Positions 9,141-18,400 of a stretch of 64,000 nucleotides of DNA are shown piece after piece. Under the pieces are notes generated by a model that saw only the letters and a program-made list of their open reading frames with translations, was not told the origin of the DNA and searched no databases. The position numbers were made by a program, and so were the translations under genes. Source of the DNA: Dyadobacter sp. CY356. Its GTDB lineage: Bacteria; Bacteroidota; Bacteroidia; Cytophagales; Spirosomataceae. The number at the start of each line of letters is the position of its first letter. The first letter of the stretch is position 1. The stretch spans positions 124,001 to 188,000 of the forward strand of contig NZ_JAJTSZ010000004.1 in assembly GCF_021440195.1 (NCBI RefSeq). The letters are read 5' to 3'.

Positions 9141-9822
9141 AAGTCTGGCGCATCACATATCCCATTCCAAAAACGGTATGAATCAATTTTACCGAACTGT
9201 TTTTATCAATTTTTTTGCGAAGATAATTGATATAAACATCAACGACATTTGTCCCGAGATTGAAGTTAATATCCCAGACATTTTCCAGGATTTCCATCCG
9301 GTTAAGTACACGATTTTGATTGGATAGCAAAAATTCCAACAGTCGGAATTCTGTCGCGGTGACTGTGATCGGTTGACCGTTGCGGGTTACAGTTTTGGTA
9401 ATTTTATCCAAAACCAAGTCGCCCATTTTTAAAAAATCAGTACTGGATACTTTTTCAGGCTCCTTAGTGCGTCTTGTCAAGGTTCGTATCCTTGCTTCAA
9501 GTTCGGCCAGTTTGAATGGTTTTGTCATGTAATCGTCGGCACCGGCATCTAGTCCCGAAACTATATTTTCAGTGGTACCCAATGCAGTCAACATCAAAAC
9601 CGGAGTTGAAGAATTTGCGTTTCTGATGTTTCTGCAAACTTCCATTCCATTCATTACTGGCAACATTAAATCCAGAATAATCAGGTCAAACTGGTGTTTC
9701 AGTGCCATTTCCAAACCCGATTTCCCATCCATGGCAACCGTGATTTCATGACCCGCCGCGGATAAGCTTCGTTGAATAAGTGATATTACGCTCGGTTCAT
9801 CTTCTATGAGCAAAAGCTTCAT
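9124..9822 (-). CDS. OmpR/PhoB-family response regulator
   Basis: A 232-residue transcription factor. The receiver domain (1-115) carries the acidic pocket at Glu7/Asp8, the phosphoacceptor Asp51 in LIILDLMLPVMNG, Thr79 and Lys101 in MTKPFK. The C-terminal winged helix (about 128-228) carries TATEFRLLEFLL and NVVDVYINYLRKKID, the recognition-helix signature of OmpR/PhoB proteins. The first gene of the pair, it is followed by its cognate kinase with a 17-base overlap. A sequence CAAAAATA on the + strand at 9852-9859 reads TATTTTTG on the transcribed strand, matching the Bacteroidota -7 consensus TAnnTTTG, but I see no convincing -33 element. Confidence 0.96.
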   Translation of the reverse strand: MKLLLIEDEPSVISLIQRSLSAAGHEITVAMDGKSGLEMALKHQFDLIILDLMLPVMNGMEVCRNIRNANSSTPVLMLTALGTTENIVSGLDAGADDYMTKPFKLAELEARIRTLTRRTKEPEKVSSTDFLKMGDLVLDKITKTVTRNGQPITVTATEFRLLEFLLSNQNRVLNRMEILENVWDINFNLGTNVVDVYINYLRKKIDKNSSVKLIHTVFGMGYVMRQTYEDPK

Positions 9823-9959
9823 GTATGTTTTGCTTTGTTAGGTGATTCTGGCAAAAATAACCCGTTTTTAGAATAAATAATTTCTTTGACAAGTTATATT
9901 TTTTCCAGGCCACTTTTTAAATTCCTGTTTATAGCAAAACACCAGCTTCTTAAAACACC

Positions 9960-10008
9960 CAGCTCCGTCAGAACTTCCTTTCTTATTCAGGAAGTTCTGA
10001 CGGAGCTG
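9960..10008. terminator. Long perfect hairpin after the CmoA-like operon
   Basis: A 20-bp perfect inverted repeat (arms 9960-9979 and 9989-10008) around a 9-nt loop, starting 3 bases past the stop codon of the membrane methyltransferase-like gene. No long T-run follows in the direction of transcription, only a loose TTTTAAG, so it may act as an mRNA 3' stabiliser, as a terminator, or as a mobile palindrome. The arms include CTCCGTCAGAA, loosely like the other GC-rich palindromes at 22150 and 51403. Confidence 0.65.
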
Positions 10009-10011
10009 TGA

Positions 10012-10740
10012 TTAACTAACCCGATCTGTCATTTTGCCTGATTTTTTCAGATAACGGACATAGCCATATACAATACCGAGCGATACGAATATTGATAAAA
10101 ATATTCCGACCCGGATATCCTGATCAGGAACAAGATGTTCGTATTCAAACAGAATAATCGCTGCGATACCAACCAGCCATATGAAAAGCGTATTGTATTC
10201 CTTGATCAGCCATCTCTTATAGTTGAATTTCATTTCGGAAAAGGTTGTCTCAATTCCCTTGAAATTAATAACCCAACGGTTTACACGCTGACAATAATTT
10301 GTAAAATCAAACCCGAATTTATTTTGAAGAAAATTTTCTTCTGCCATCACGATCGACTGATAGATGAACAGGAAAACCGGAAACACAATGCCCAAATAAA
10401 TCCAGGAATTTGAAAGGATACCAACACCCAGCAGCATCAATATATTTCCCACATAAAGCGGATTGCGACAGTGTTTAAAAATTCCCTCGGTAACAAGATT
10501 TTCGGCATGGACTTTTTTATCCTTACCACCACGAATGATGTAGGCCAATCCGATTGTGGCACCACGGATGGCTTCTCCCAAAATCGTGACAAGCAAACCG
10601 ATAACGATGGGCCAGATATGATAATTTTCTCCAAAACGCGCCTTTGTAAAAATATCCGGCGATGGTAAAAAAAGCAGCAGATAGAGAAAAATAAACAAAA
10701 TGTTTCTAAACCTGAAAAAGAAATTCCCTATTGTGATCAT
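10012..10740 (-). CDS. Isoprenylcysteine methyltransferase-like membrane protein (ICMT/PEMT fold)
   Basis: A 242-residue integral membrane protein of the ICMT/phospholipid-methyltransferase superfamily. It has about five hydrophobic segments. The SAM-binding signature is present as LVTEGIFKHCRNPLYVGN (residues 82-99, with the family R-[HN]-P-x-Y-x-G core) and as AEENFLQNKFGFDFTNYCQRVNRW (family E-E-x-x-L...F-G...Y...V-x-R pattern, residues 133-156). Members methylate lipids, prenyl-cysteines or small amphipathic molecules with SAM in the membrane. The start codon overlaps the stop of the CmoA-like gene (ATGA), which means tight translational coupling and suggests that the two act on one pathway. 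The C-terminal 80 residues, with two further predicted membrane spans, extend past the usual end of the family. Confidence 0.82.
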   Translation of the reverse strand: MITIGNFFFRFRNILFIFLYLLLFLPSPDIFTKARFGENYHIWPIVIGLLVTILGEAIRGATIGLAYIIRGGKDKKVHAENLVTEGIFKHCRNPLYVGNILMLLGVGILSNSWIYLGIVFPVFLFIYQSIVMAEENFLQNKFGFDFTNYCQRVNRWVINFKGIETTFSEMKFNYKRWLIKEYNTLFIWLVGIAAIILFEYEHLVPDQDIRVGIFLSIFVSLGIVYGYVRYLKKSGKMTDRVS

Positions 10741-11474
10741 TTTTTATGAGCTATAATTCCGGCAAAATTGTACCATTTAAAAAAGGTTTCGCAGTGGGCA
10801 AATCCCACATCTTCAAGCATAAAAATGTTTTCTGAAAGTTTGTAAGGGATCAGGACGTTTTCCAGTGCCTCTCTTTTTTGTGATATTTCCAGATCGCTGT
10901 AATTGTTACGACGTTTGTAATCGTAATAATATTTAATAAAATCACGATTGAACATACTATCTTCTGCCAGAATTTTTTCTACCAGGATTAAAGTTCCGCC
11001 AGGATTCAGGCCCTTGTAAATGTTTTCCAGACATCTTTTACGATAGATGGGACGAAGAAACTGAAGTGTTAAGCAAAGAATCACTACCGATGCATTTTCA
11101 ATATTAAGATCGCCATGAAGGTCTGCGGCGCGTAATTCGTATGGACGGGAGAATTCAGATTCACGGAGTTTGGCATCGCATTTCACAAGCATTTCATCCG
11201 ATTCATCTATGCCTACAAAAGAAATATCCTCAGGAACCAATGTATTTAACCCGATCAGGGTAGTACCGGTAGAACAGCCCAAATCATAAACCAACGTCCC
11301 TATTTTTGCATGATCGGCAGCGAGTTCCGCGACCATCCTTTGAATTTCTCCATAATGTGGCACCGAACGGTTCACCATATCATCGAAAACTTTAACCACC
11401 TTACTCCCGAACTTAAAGTCGGAAGCTTCGGAAATCTCTTCCCGAAAGACATTATCTCTTTCTAAATTTTCCAT
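10737..11474 (-). CDS. cmoA: CmoA-like carboxy-S-adenosyl-L-methionine synthase
   Basis: A 245-residue class I SAM-fold protein resembling E. coli CmoA over its whole length. It carries the CmoA N-terminal pattern FDDMVNRSVPHY (30-41), motif I YDLGCSTG (63-70), GIDESDEML (88-96), the TLQFL box (136-140), NPGG (157-160) and YSDLEISQKREALENVL (192-208). By recall of the E. coli sequence, Arg201 aligns with Arg199, which binds the carboxylate of carboxy-SAM. CmoA makes carboxy-SAM from SAM and prephenate; CmoB then transfers the carboxymethyl group to tRNA wobble uridine. No cmoB is in the window. Instead the gene overlaps a membrane ICMT-like gene by 4 bases, so the product could feed another carboxymethyl or methyl acceptor. 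The function of the pair is inference. Confidence 0.8.
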   Translation of the reverse strand: MENLERDNVFREEISEASDFKFGSKVVKVFDDMVNRSVPHYGEIQRMVAELAADHAKIGTLVYDLGCSTGTTLIGLNTLVPEDISFVGIDESDEMLVKCDAKLRESEFSRPYELRAADLHGDLNIENASVVILCLTLQFLRPIYRKRCLENIYKGLNPGGTLILVEKILAEDSMFNRDFIKYYYDYKRRNNYSDLEISQKREALENVLIPYKLSENIFMLEDVGFAHCETFFKWYNFAGIIAHKK

Positions 11475-11913
11475 AACGATTATTAAATATGCAACCCTAA
11501 ACGCTAAAAAGCCTTTTTATCCCACACAAATTTGCATGCAATCAGGCATTTCTATTCATATACAATTCACACAAACTTTAAAAATTCTATCTGCTATGAC
11601 GAATTTAAAAATTTGGATGAAGTTTTATTTTACCAAATAAACAAAGTTTAAAAACGGACTTTATAGAAATTAATTATCTAACATACATCAGTTCCTGGAA
11701 TTAATTAGATAAAATAATTATACCTAACTTCAAAGAAAATCAAACAATCGAATTCTGACAACTATAAAAGTATACGTTACAATTGATTTGTTTGTGGCAT
11801 TCATTGAAATTATAGAATTACAATTCTATAAAATTCAACATTACAGGCAGCAGTTTGAAATTTTTTGAAAGGGATAATAAAAGAGAGGGAATTGAGAATA
11901 TTCCTGAAGCAAT
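11475..11913. other. AT-rich intergenic region
   Basis: 439 bases, very AT-rich, between the start of the CmoA-like gene and the 3' end of an SDR gene on the same strand. No open frame, tRNA or strong hairpin was seen. It should contain the promoter of the CmoA-like operon, but no clear TTTG/TAnnTTTG pair was found. Confidence 0.5.
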
Positions 11914-12699
11914 TTATTTTGCAGTCCAGCCGCCGTCAACCGTTAAAATGGAACCTACCATATAACTTGCTGCATCACTGGCAAGGAAAATAGCAGCTCC
12001 CTGAATTTCATGTAATTCGGCCCAACGGCCTAATGCAGTAGCACCCAACACTGTTTTAATAGCATCTTCGCTATCCTTAATCGGAATATTCATGGCTGTC
12101 AGAAACGGACCGGGACAAATGGCGTTGACCATAATATTGAATGGCGCAAGTTCAATCGCAAGTGCTCTGGTCATATTCACCACGGCACCTTTGCTGGCCG
12201 TGTATGGCGTGCGGTTTGCCAGGCCGATAAGGCCCAAAGTACTGGCCAGATTTATAATCCGGCCGCTTCCATTTTTTTTCATAAAAGGCGTAACCGCTCG
12301 GGCGCTAAGCCAGGTTCCGTTTACGTTCACATTCATCACCTTCGTGAAATCCTCATAGGACAATTCATCGATAGCACCGCGAATATTAATCCCGGCGCTG
12401 TTGATCAGAATATCAATTTTACCAAAAGTATTAAATGCAGCTTCCGCCATTAAACCGGCTTCCGATTCGATGGTGATGTCTGCGGAATAGGAAACCACTT
12501 TGGTGCCAAAGTCCGCTTCCAGTTGCTGAGCTGCAATTTTACCTTCTTCGGCATTCCTGTTCACGAGCATCAGGTTTGCACCGGCGGAGGCCAGTCCGGC
12601 TGCCATAGCATAACCAAGTCCGCGCGAACCACCGGTAATTATTGCACATTTACCTGTCAGATCAAATTGTTTGATCCCCGGAAGAATTTCATGACTCAT
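11914..12699 (-). CDS. SDR-family oxidoreductase (gluconate 5-dehydrogenase-like)
   Basis: A 261-residue classical short-chain dehydrogenase/reductase. The cofactor motif is TGGSRGLG (22-29), followed by the NSAG structural motif (98-101), catalytic Ser in NLASTLG, YTASKG (Tyr-x3-Lys active site) and the C-terminal SILTVDGGW ending that is universal in FabG/Ga5DH-type enzymes. A basic residue after the first strand turn (VNRN) suggests NADP(H) preference. It most resembles gluconate 5-dehydrogenase or 3-ketoacyl reductase-like SDRs; the substrate is unproven. It lies 29 bases downstream of an exported esterase on the same strand and probably shares a transcript, which hints at a sugar-acid or ester catabolic role. 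Confidence 0.9.
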   Translation of the reverse strand: MSHEILPGIKQFDLTGKCAIITGGSRGLGYAMAAGLASAGANLMLVNRNAEEGKIAAQQLEADFGTKVVSYSADITIESEAGLMAEAAFNTFGKIDILINSAGINIRGAIDELSYEDFTKVMNVNVNGTWLSARAVTPFMKKNGSGRIINLASTLGLIGLANRTPYTASKGAVVNMTRALAIELAPFNIMVNAICPGPFLTAMNIPIKDSEDAIKTVLGATALGRWAELHEIQGAAIFLASDAASYMVGSILTVDGGWTAK

Positions 12700-12728
12700 G
12701 GAATAAATAATTCAGAACGGTTGTCTGT

Positions 12729-13589
12729 TTAATACTGATGAAAACCCTGAGAGACAAATTCCAGCACGGTTGGCAGTGCATCACGCCAGTATGTCCAGTT
12801 GTGCGCGCCATCCCGGATACGGAATTCATGAGGTATCTCCTTTTTTCTTAAAGCAATGTGTGCCAGACTATTACCCTCGAACAAAAAATCGTCGTCGCCA
12901 CAATCGATATACCAGCGTACAGCTTTCTTTTGCGTATCAGGGATTTTGTCAATCAGAGCCAAAGCATTATGACGATTGTAATAATTTTGTATCGTAGAAT
13001 CCTGTAAGTTAGGATTTGTTTTTAACATATTTTTTCTGGCATCTTCCAGCGTGATCGGACCGGTATATGCGCTTAGCGGACAGGCAGATGAGAAAAGTTC
13101 AGGGTGATGCAGGGCATACATAAAACTTCCACCGCCACCCATCGACAGACCTGCCACGGCACGGAAACGCTTTTCAGTTTTTATTCTGAATTTCTTTTCA
13201 ACCGCGGGCATTAGCTCCTGAAAGAAAAAATCTTCATAAGCCCAATCCCCTTTCACATCATTAAAGTATCCCCTTCTCCCGGTATCAGCATCGGGCATTA
13301 CGATGATCATTGGCGTTGCCAAACCATCCCTGATGGCCATGTCGGTAATATTTAAAACTTCTCCAAATTGTACCCAACCCGTATGGTTATCACCGGCACC
13401 ATGAAGCAAGTACAAAACGGGATAACTTCTTTCGGAGGTTGCATAATCCGGAGGAAGATAAATTGCATATTTTCTTTCTGATTTCAGAAGCTTGCTGGGC
13501 AGCGATAAATTGTCATAGACTTTTCCGGATTGTGCGAAAGTCAAAGTAGTGATCAATAAAAAAAGAAAGGTAAAATTTACAATTTTCAT
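12729..13589 (-). CDS. Exported esterase of the XynZ/feruloyl-esterase (esterase D) family
   Basis: A 286-residue alpha/beta-hydrolase with a signal peptide (ending LTTLTFAQ). Family landmarks are YAIYLPPDYATSERSYPVLYL (start of the hydrolase core), LLHGAGDN (about residues 62-69), the nucleophile elbow AGLSMGGGGS (about 146-155) and the final catalytic His in IRDGAHNWTYWRDALP (about 259-274). This is the layout of the putative-esterase family that includes feruloyl esterases of xylanolytic systems and esterase D. The length is normal. It is the upstream gene of a pair with the SDR. The protein is predicted to be periplasmic and may hydrolyse ester side chains of plant polymers. Confidence 0.9.
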   Translation of the reverse strand: MKIVNFTFLFLLITTLTFAQSGKVYDNLSLPSKLLKSERKYAIYLPPDYATSERSYPVLYLLHGAGDNHTGWVQFGEVLNITDMAIRDGLATPMIIVMPDADTGRRGYFNDVKGDWAYEDFFFQELMPAVEKKFRIKTEKRFRAVAGLSMGGGGSFMYALHHPELFSSACPLSAYTGPITLEDARKNMLKTNPNLQDSTIQNYYNRHNALALIDKIPDTQKKAVRWYIDCGDDDFLFEGNSLAHIALRKKEIPHEFRIRDGAHNWTYWRDALPTVLEFVSQGFHQY

Positions 13590-13753
13590 ATTTCAGTCTG
13601 ATATTTGGATTGTTCGTTTTCTGAAAAGCAGCAGTTCAGGTTTACTTAGGTAAGATCGGAGCGTATGGTTTATACCCGGTAAAACACATCAAATATTTTT
13701 TACTGATTAGAGATAATATTTACTTGCAGCTTTGTTGAATACAAGTCACAAAA

Positions 13754-13776
13754 AAAGTCCGGATTTTCCGGACTTT
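13754..13776 (-). terminator. Intrinsic terminator of the coiled-coil protein gene
   Basis: A 9-bp perfect stem (AAAGTCCGG / CCGGACTTT) with a 5-nt loop. On the minus strand it is followed by a T-run (positions 13756-13750) and lies about 30 bases after the stop codon of the gene ending at 13808. Confidence 0.85.
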
Positions 13777-13807
13777 CTAATACGCAGACTAGTAAACAAT
13801 ATACTAA

Positions 13808-14248
13808 TTAATTCTTTGGTGCCAGTTTGGCTTCGTCATCAGCGATTTTGCTTCTTAAAGATTCAATATCTTTTTTCAGACCTTCTAAATTATCAGATGC
13901 TTTACGGGCACGCTTTGCATCTCTTTCGGCTTCATTAGCACTTTGACGTGCTCTTTTTGCCAGTTTTCTATCCTGTGCATCATTGGCAAGATTTGCTGCC
14001 TGTTTGCCATTTTCATCAGCAGACTTCTGAGCTTGCTCCGCTGTCTTTGATACTTCATTGGTTGCCTCAGCCAGCTGATTTTCCAATTTTGCCAGTTCTA
14101 TTTTTCTTTCATTAAGCTTTTTGCTTATTTCAAGCGACTCCTTTTGCTGCTGTAAAGTATTTAGGGAATCCTTTGAAACCACTTGTGCGGACAACGATAG
14201 GGATATAAGCATTATACCCAGCGTGTTAACAATCCATTGCATTTTCAT
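13808..14248 (-). CDS. Periplasmic coiled-coil protein
   Basis: A 146-residue protein with a signal peptide (WIVNTLGIMLISLSLSAQ) and a mature part that is almost wholly charged helix: long runs of Glu, Lys, Ala, Gln and Arg with heptad spacing (KESLEISKKLNERKIELAK, then a repeated K-x-A-x-x-A-R-x-A-x-x-A pattern around residues 85-120), ending in DIESLRSKIADDEAKLAPKN. It resembles OmpH/Skp-like or generic coiled-coil periplasmic proteins but no specific motif proves either. A strong terminator follows, so it is probably monocistronic. The function is unknown; a structural or scaffold role in the envelope is the most that can be suggested. Confidence 0.75.
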   Translation of the reverse strand: MKMQWIVNTLGIMLISLSLSAQVVSKDSLNTLQQQKESLEISKKLNERKIELAKLENQLAEATNEVSKTAEQAQKSADENGKQAANLANDAQDRKLAKRARQSANEAERDAKRARKASDNLEGLKKDIESLRSKIADDEAKLAPKN

Positions 14249-14353
14249 ATTCTTGTTTTTTTACTTAAAAGAGAATTACAATTGACTATTCGCAATTATC
14301 GTGCCAGTAATTTCAACTTACTGTTGTTACTGTTTGTTTTAAACACTTCTTAT

Positions 14354-15391
14354 CTAAACTTCATTAAATTCAGCGGCAGCTTCATCAGAATTTGCCGCTG
14401 CCGGCCCGTTTGATAATTCGGATTCACTTTCAAAACCTTTTTTCTCCTGAAGATTATTTCCTTTGGGAAGAAAATGATTGGCAACCTGCATGAGCGAATT
14501 AATACTTCCGGGTAAAAGTCCCTGCAAACCTACCGCAACTTTTCCCAATTGTGTCAATATGAGTTCATTTTCACCCTGTTCAAGTGCTTTCACAATTTGT
14601 TTGGCCGCACTTTCTGCTTTTTGTGATAACAAGGATGAGGAATCTGCCAGTTTAAACCAGGCATACTCGGATTCATGATCACCTTTTACTGTAACATTCC
14701 TTGGACTGCCAGTCTGCATCAGATTAGGAATCACAGTTGTTACATGAATATTATCTTTCTTTAATTCTGCATTTAAGCCTTCCGAAAGGCCCACCAGGGC
14801 AAATTTACTTACACTATAAGGCAAGAGATGAGGCACAGCAACCTTTCCGCCAATTGATGCAATATTTACAATCCGGCCTTCACCTTGTTGTAAAAATATG
14901 GGCAACGCAGCTTTGATGGAATAAAGCGCAGACCAGAAATTTGTGTCCATTACCTTTTTATAATCCTGAATCTCCATCACATTTTCCGGGCCGACCGTGA
15001 TAATTCCTGCATTGTTTATCAACACATCGAGCTGTCCATAATGCTCATACACTGCCTTGATCATCCTCTGCACTTCAATTTGATCACTCACATCCATACG
15101 GATCGTAATCACTTCTGCTCCCAGTTCTTCCAGTTCTATCCGTGCGGTTTCCAGCTGACTTGCGGTTCGGGCGCAAATGGCGAGTTTGGCTCCTTTCGAC
15201 GCCAATACTCTGGCCATTGCAAGACCCAAACCTCTTGAACCTCCGGTGATGACCACTACCTTGTTTTTAATATCAAATTTATTGATCTCCTTATAAATTG
15301 TTTTTGCCAGGGCAAATATCCCTGCTCCCACCGTAACCATTAAGGCAGTTTTTGCCGAGATTATTGATTCTTTCTGGTTTGTATTTGTCAT
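14354..15391 (-). CDS. SDR-family oxidoreductase with N-terminal membrane segment
   Basis: A 345-residue SDR, longer than the 250-residue core at both ends. A hydrophobic segment (ALMVTVGAGIFALAKTIYK, about residues 16-34) precedes the core and could anchor it to the membrane. The core has TGGSRGLG (49-56), NNAGI (126-130), catalytic Ser in NIASIGG, YSVSK (Tyr-x3-Lys) and a long C-terminal part. The last 45 residues are low-complexity and acidic (SESELSNGPAAANSDEAAAEF). The best match by recall is the family of SDRs related to ketoacyl reductases and hydroxysteroid-type dehydrogenases; the substrate is unknown. It lies 67 bases downstream of the large kinase gene on the same strand. Confidence 0.88.
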   Translation of the reverse strand: MTNTNQKESIISAKTALMVTVGAGIFALAKTIYKEINKFDIKNKVVVITGGSRGLGLAMARVLASKGAKLAICARTASQLETARIELEELGAEVITIRMDVSDQIEVQRMIKAVYEHYGQLDVLINNAGIITVGPENVMEIQDYKKVMDTNFWSALYSIKAALPIFLQQGEGRIVNIASIGGKVAVPHLLPYSVSKFALVGLSEGLNAELKKDNIHVTTVIPNLMQTGSPRNVTVKGDHESEYAWFKLADSSSLLSQKAESAAKQIVKALEQGENELILTQLGKVAVGLQGLLPGSINSLMQVANHFLPKGNNLQEKKGFESESELSNGPAAANSDEAAAEFNEV

Positions 15392-15458
15392 AACAAAAGG
15401 TTCGATAAAATTAGAAATGGCTTATAGGAAGCTGCTTTGACAAAAACCATTCCATTTT

Positions 15459-18400
15459 CTAAATTTTATAGCTGACGGGTAACAGAATCCTGAATAACGT
15501 TCCTTCATCTTTATTACTTTCGATGGAGAGTTTTGCGCCTAATAATTCACACAAACGCTTCACTATGAACAATCCGATCCCTTCACCCGTTGCAGAAGCA
15601 GAACTTTGTCCCATGACTTGCCTGACCTCTTCGGATACATCCGTTAGTTTGGATAAAAGTGAACCAGGCATACCTAAACCTGTATCTTCTATATCCATAA
15701 ACCATTGCTGTTCATCAAAACCATTTACCATTTCCGTATTTTCCGGTTTGCCCCACTTGATGCTGACTCCACCATTTTTTGTATATCTGATTGCATTTAA
15801 AACCAGATTTTGAACAATTCTTCTGATTTTCACCAGATCACCATCGATGATCAACTGATCAGTTCCGTCAATTTTTAACCACAAATTTTTGTCCTTTGCC
15901 AGCGGGATCATACTTTCACTAAGCTCGTTCAAAACATCTGAAACATCGAAAGTTGAAATTTCAAGTCTCTCCTGGCCTGCTTCCAACCGTGAATAATCCA
16001 GTAGCTGATTCATCATGTAGGTAACCTGACGAAGGTTTCGCTGTATCATTTCCAGTGATCGCGCGCGCTGCTCCTCCGTATCCATTAAATTTAAAAGTGC
16101 CGTAGCACCGGTGATAATTCCAAAACTACCCCGCAGATCATGAGAAGTTGCCCGTAGAAATTCGCCACGATGACTGATATACTGACGCATTTTTTCAAGA
16201 GACTGAATCATTCCGTTCGATTCTTCCAGTTGCTGCATCCATTTCATCTGCTGCTGTTCGGCATCTTTTAAAGAAGTGATATTCATCCCGGCAATGACCA
16301 CTCCACGGTTGTGCCTGATAATAGACATACCCGACCATTTTTTATCCTCAGGAAAATAGATTTCTTCGTAAAAATATTCTCCCGTGATCAGCACATTTTT
16401 CATTTTGGCAATCGCATCAGGAGGGTATAATTCTGTGGCGCGACTATCCACAAGTTCGCTAAGCGGTTTATGAAATTCACTGGCGAATTTCTGATTGCTC
16501 ACAACCAGAATAAAATCTTCAACCTCCTGATTTTCATTATAAAAGGGTTTTAGATAACTAATCGATCCCGGAGAACAATCAAGCACAGCCTGCAAACTTT
16601 CCAGACTCTTGATAAGTTTTTTATCTGCGATTTTCCGTTCAGATATATCAAGAATGGTGACAACCACACCGTCTTTATCAATTTGGCGCGTTATAAAAAA
16701 AGCATGAAAACTGTTGTTCCCCGGAAAAATATCGGCAATTTCCTTGTATACCGGCTCACCGGTTTTTAGTACCTGAATATATAAATTAAGAAGCTCCGGC
16801 GTTTTTAATTTTGGTTTATTTTCTACAAACGAATTTCTGTGAATATTTTCTTCGGTGTAACCAGTCAGATCCAGCACCTGTTTGTTATATACAGAGATCG
16901 AAAAATCAACAGCCTCCCCCGTTTTTTCGTCCCTGATTACTTCCATCAAAGTAATGGCTGCTGGCACGCCGTTTAAAACACTGAGTAACCTGTCGGCCGT
17001 TTTGGTAAGTTCTTTATTGGATGTATGTAGCTCAGCATTGGTATCTCTCAATTCCTGTGTTCTCTGCTGCACGTGCAGATTTAGCTGCTCGGAAAGGGTT
17101 TTCTGAAGGTGTATCTCCGTACCGTTTCCTATATATCCTGTAAATTTCCCATCAGGAGAAAACATTGGTTTTGCCGTTTCCAGCACCCACCTGTAAGTAC
17201 CGTCATTTCTTTTCAGACGATACTCAATGCTGAATATTTGTTTGTCCAGGAAATTTTTAGTGCAGGCTGCCAGATATGGCTCGCGGTCGTCTTCATGGAT
17301 ATAACTTGTGAAATCGTAGCCTGAAGTCGTCACATCGTGACCCGTAAATTCCAGTAATGCCTTGTTTAAAAAATTAATCCGGCTGTCCTGGCCGGTTACC
17401 CAAACCAGAGCAGGCGCATAATCAATCATATCATGAAACCATGCCTGGCGTTCTTCCAGCATACGCTGCACACGACGGTGTTCGGTAATATCTTCAATGA
17501 CAAGAAGAATTGCCTCTTTTCGCTCATGCTGAACTACTTTCCTTGCATGCAGCAACATGGTTTTTTCTCCAAGTCCCTGAAAATTCAGACAAACTTCATA
17601 TGATTTTATGTGTGCATTGTTGGTTATAACCTCTTCCAGCAACTGACGAAGCTGCGCGATATCCCACTGGCGTTTGTCCAGCTCATAAAACATTCGCCCT
17701 TCGATATGTTCTTCCTGTACATGGAATATCTTATAAAAAGCTTTGTTTGCACTTTTGACTGTAAGGTCTTTGTCCAAAACGAGCGTTGCCTCTCCAATCG
17801 TACTGAATATTGCTTCGGCATATCCATAAGCCTCCGTCAGCTGATCATTACGGGTTATAAGCTCCTGATTGATCGTCAGTAATTCCTCATTGGTTGATTC
17901 AATTTCTTCCTTACTGGTTTCTAGCTCTTCGTTGATGCTTTGCAGTTCTTCGTTACTGCTTACAATCTCTTCATTGGCTGACTGCAGTTCTTCATTGCTT
18001 TTTTCCTGCTCCTCAATGATCGAATGCATATCTTTCCGCAAAGACGACAGCTCCATTTCAAGTTGTTTGATACGGTCGTCCCTGAAATTGGCAACTTTGT
18101 CTTCCAGTAAGACACCCGGCATAACCTCTTCAAATAACACCAGAAAAAGTGACTGGTCGGGAGTATTTCTTATTGGTACAACTTCAATTTCAACATAATG
18201 CGTCCGGTCATTAACGATCATTTCCAGACCGGTTTTCCGGGAAATCTCTCCTGATTTCCTGCTTTTATGGATCGTATTTCTTAATTCAAAAACCAGGGAC
18301 GGACGAGCCATTTTCAGTAAATTGAAGCTGGCCTTTCCGGGAGAATGTTCAAGAAAAAGCCCGGTAGATCCCCGGAATTGCAGAATTTCCAGATCCTGGT

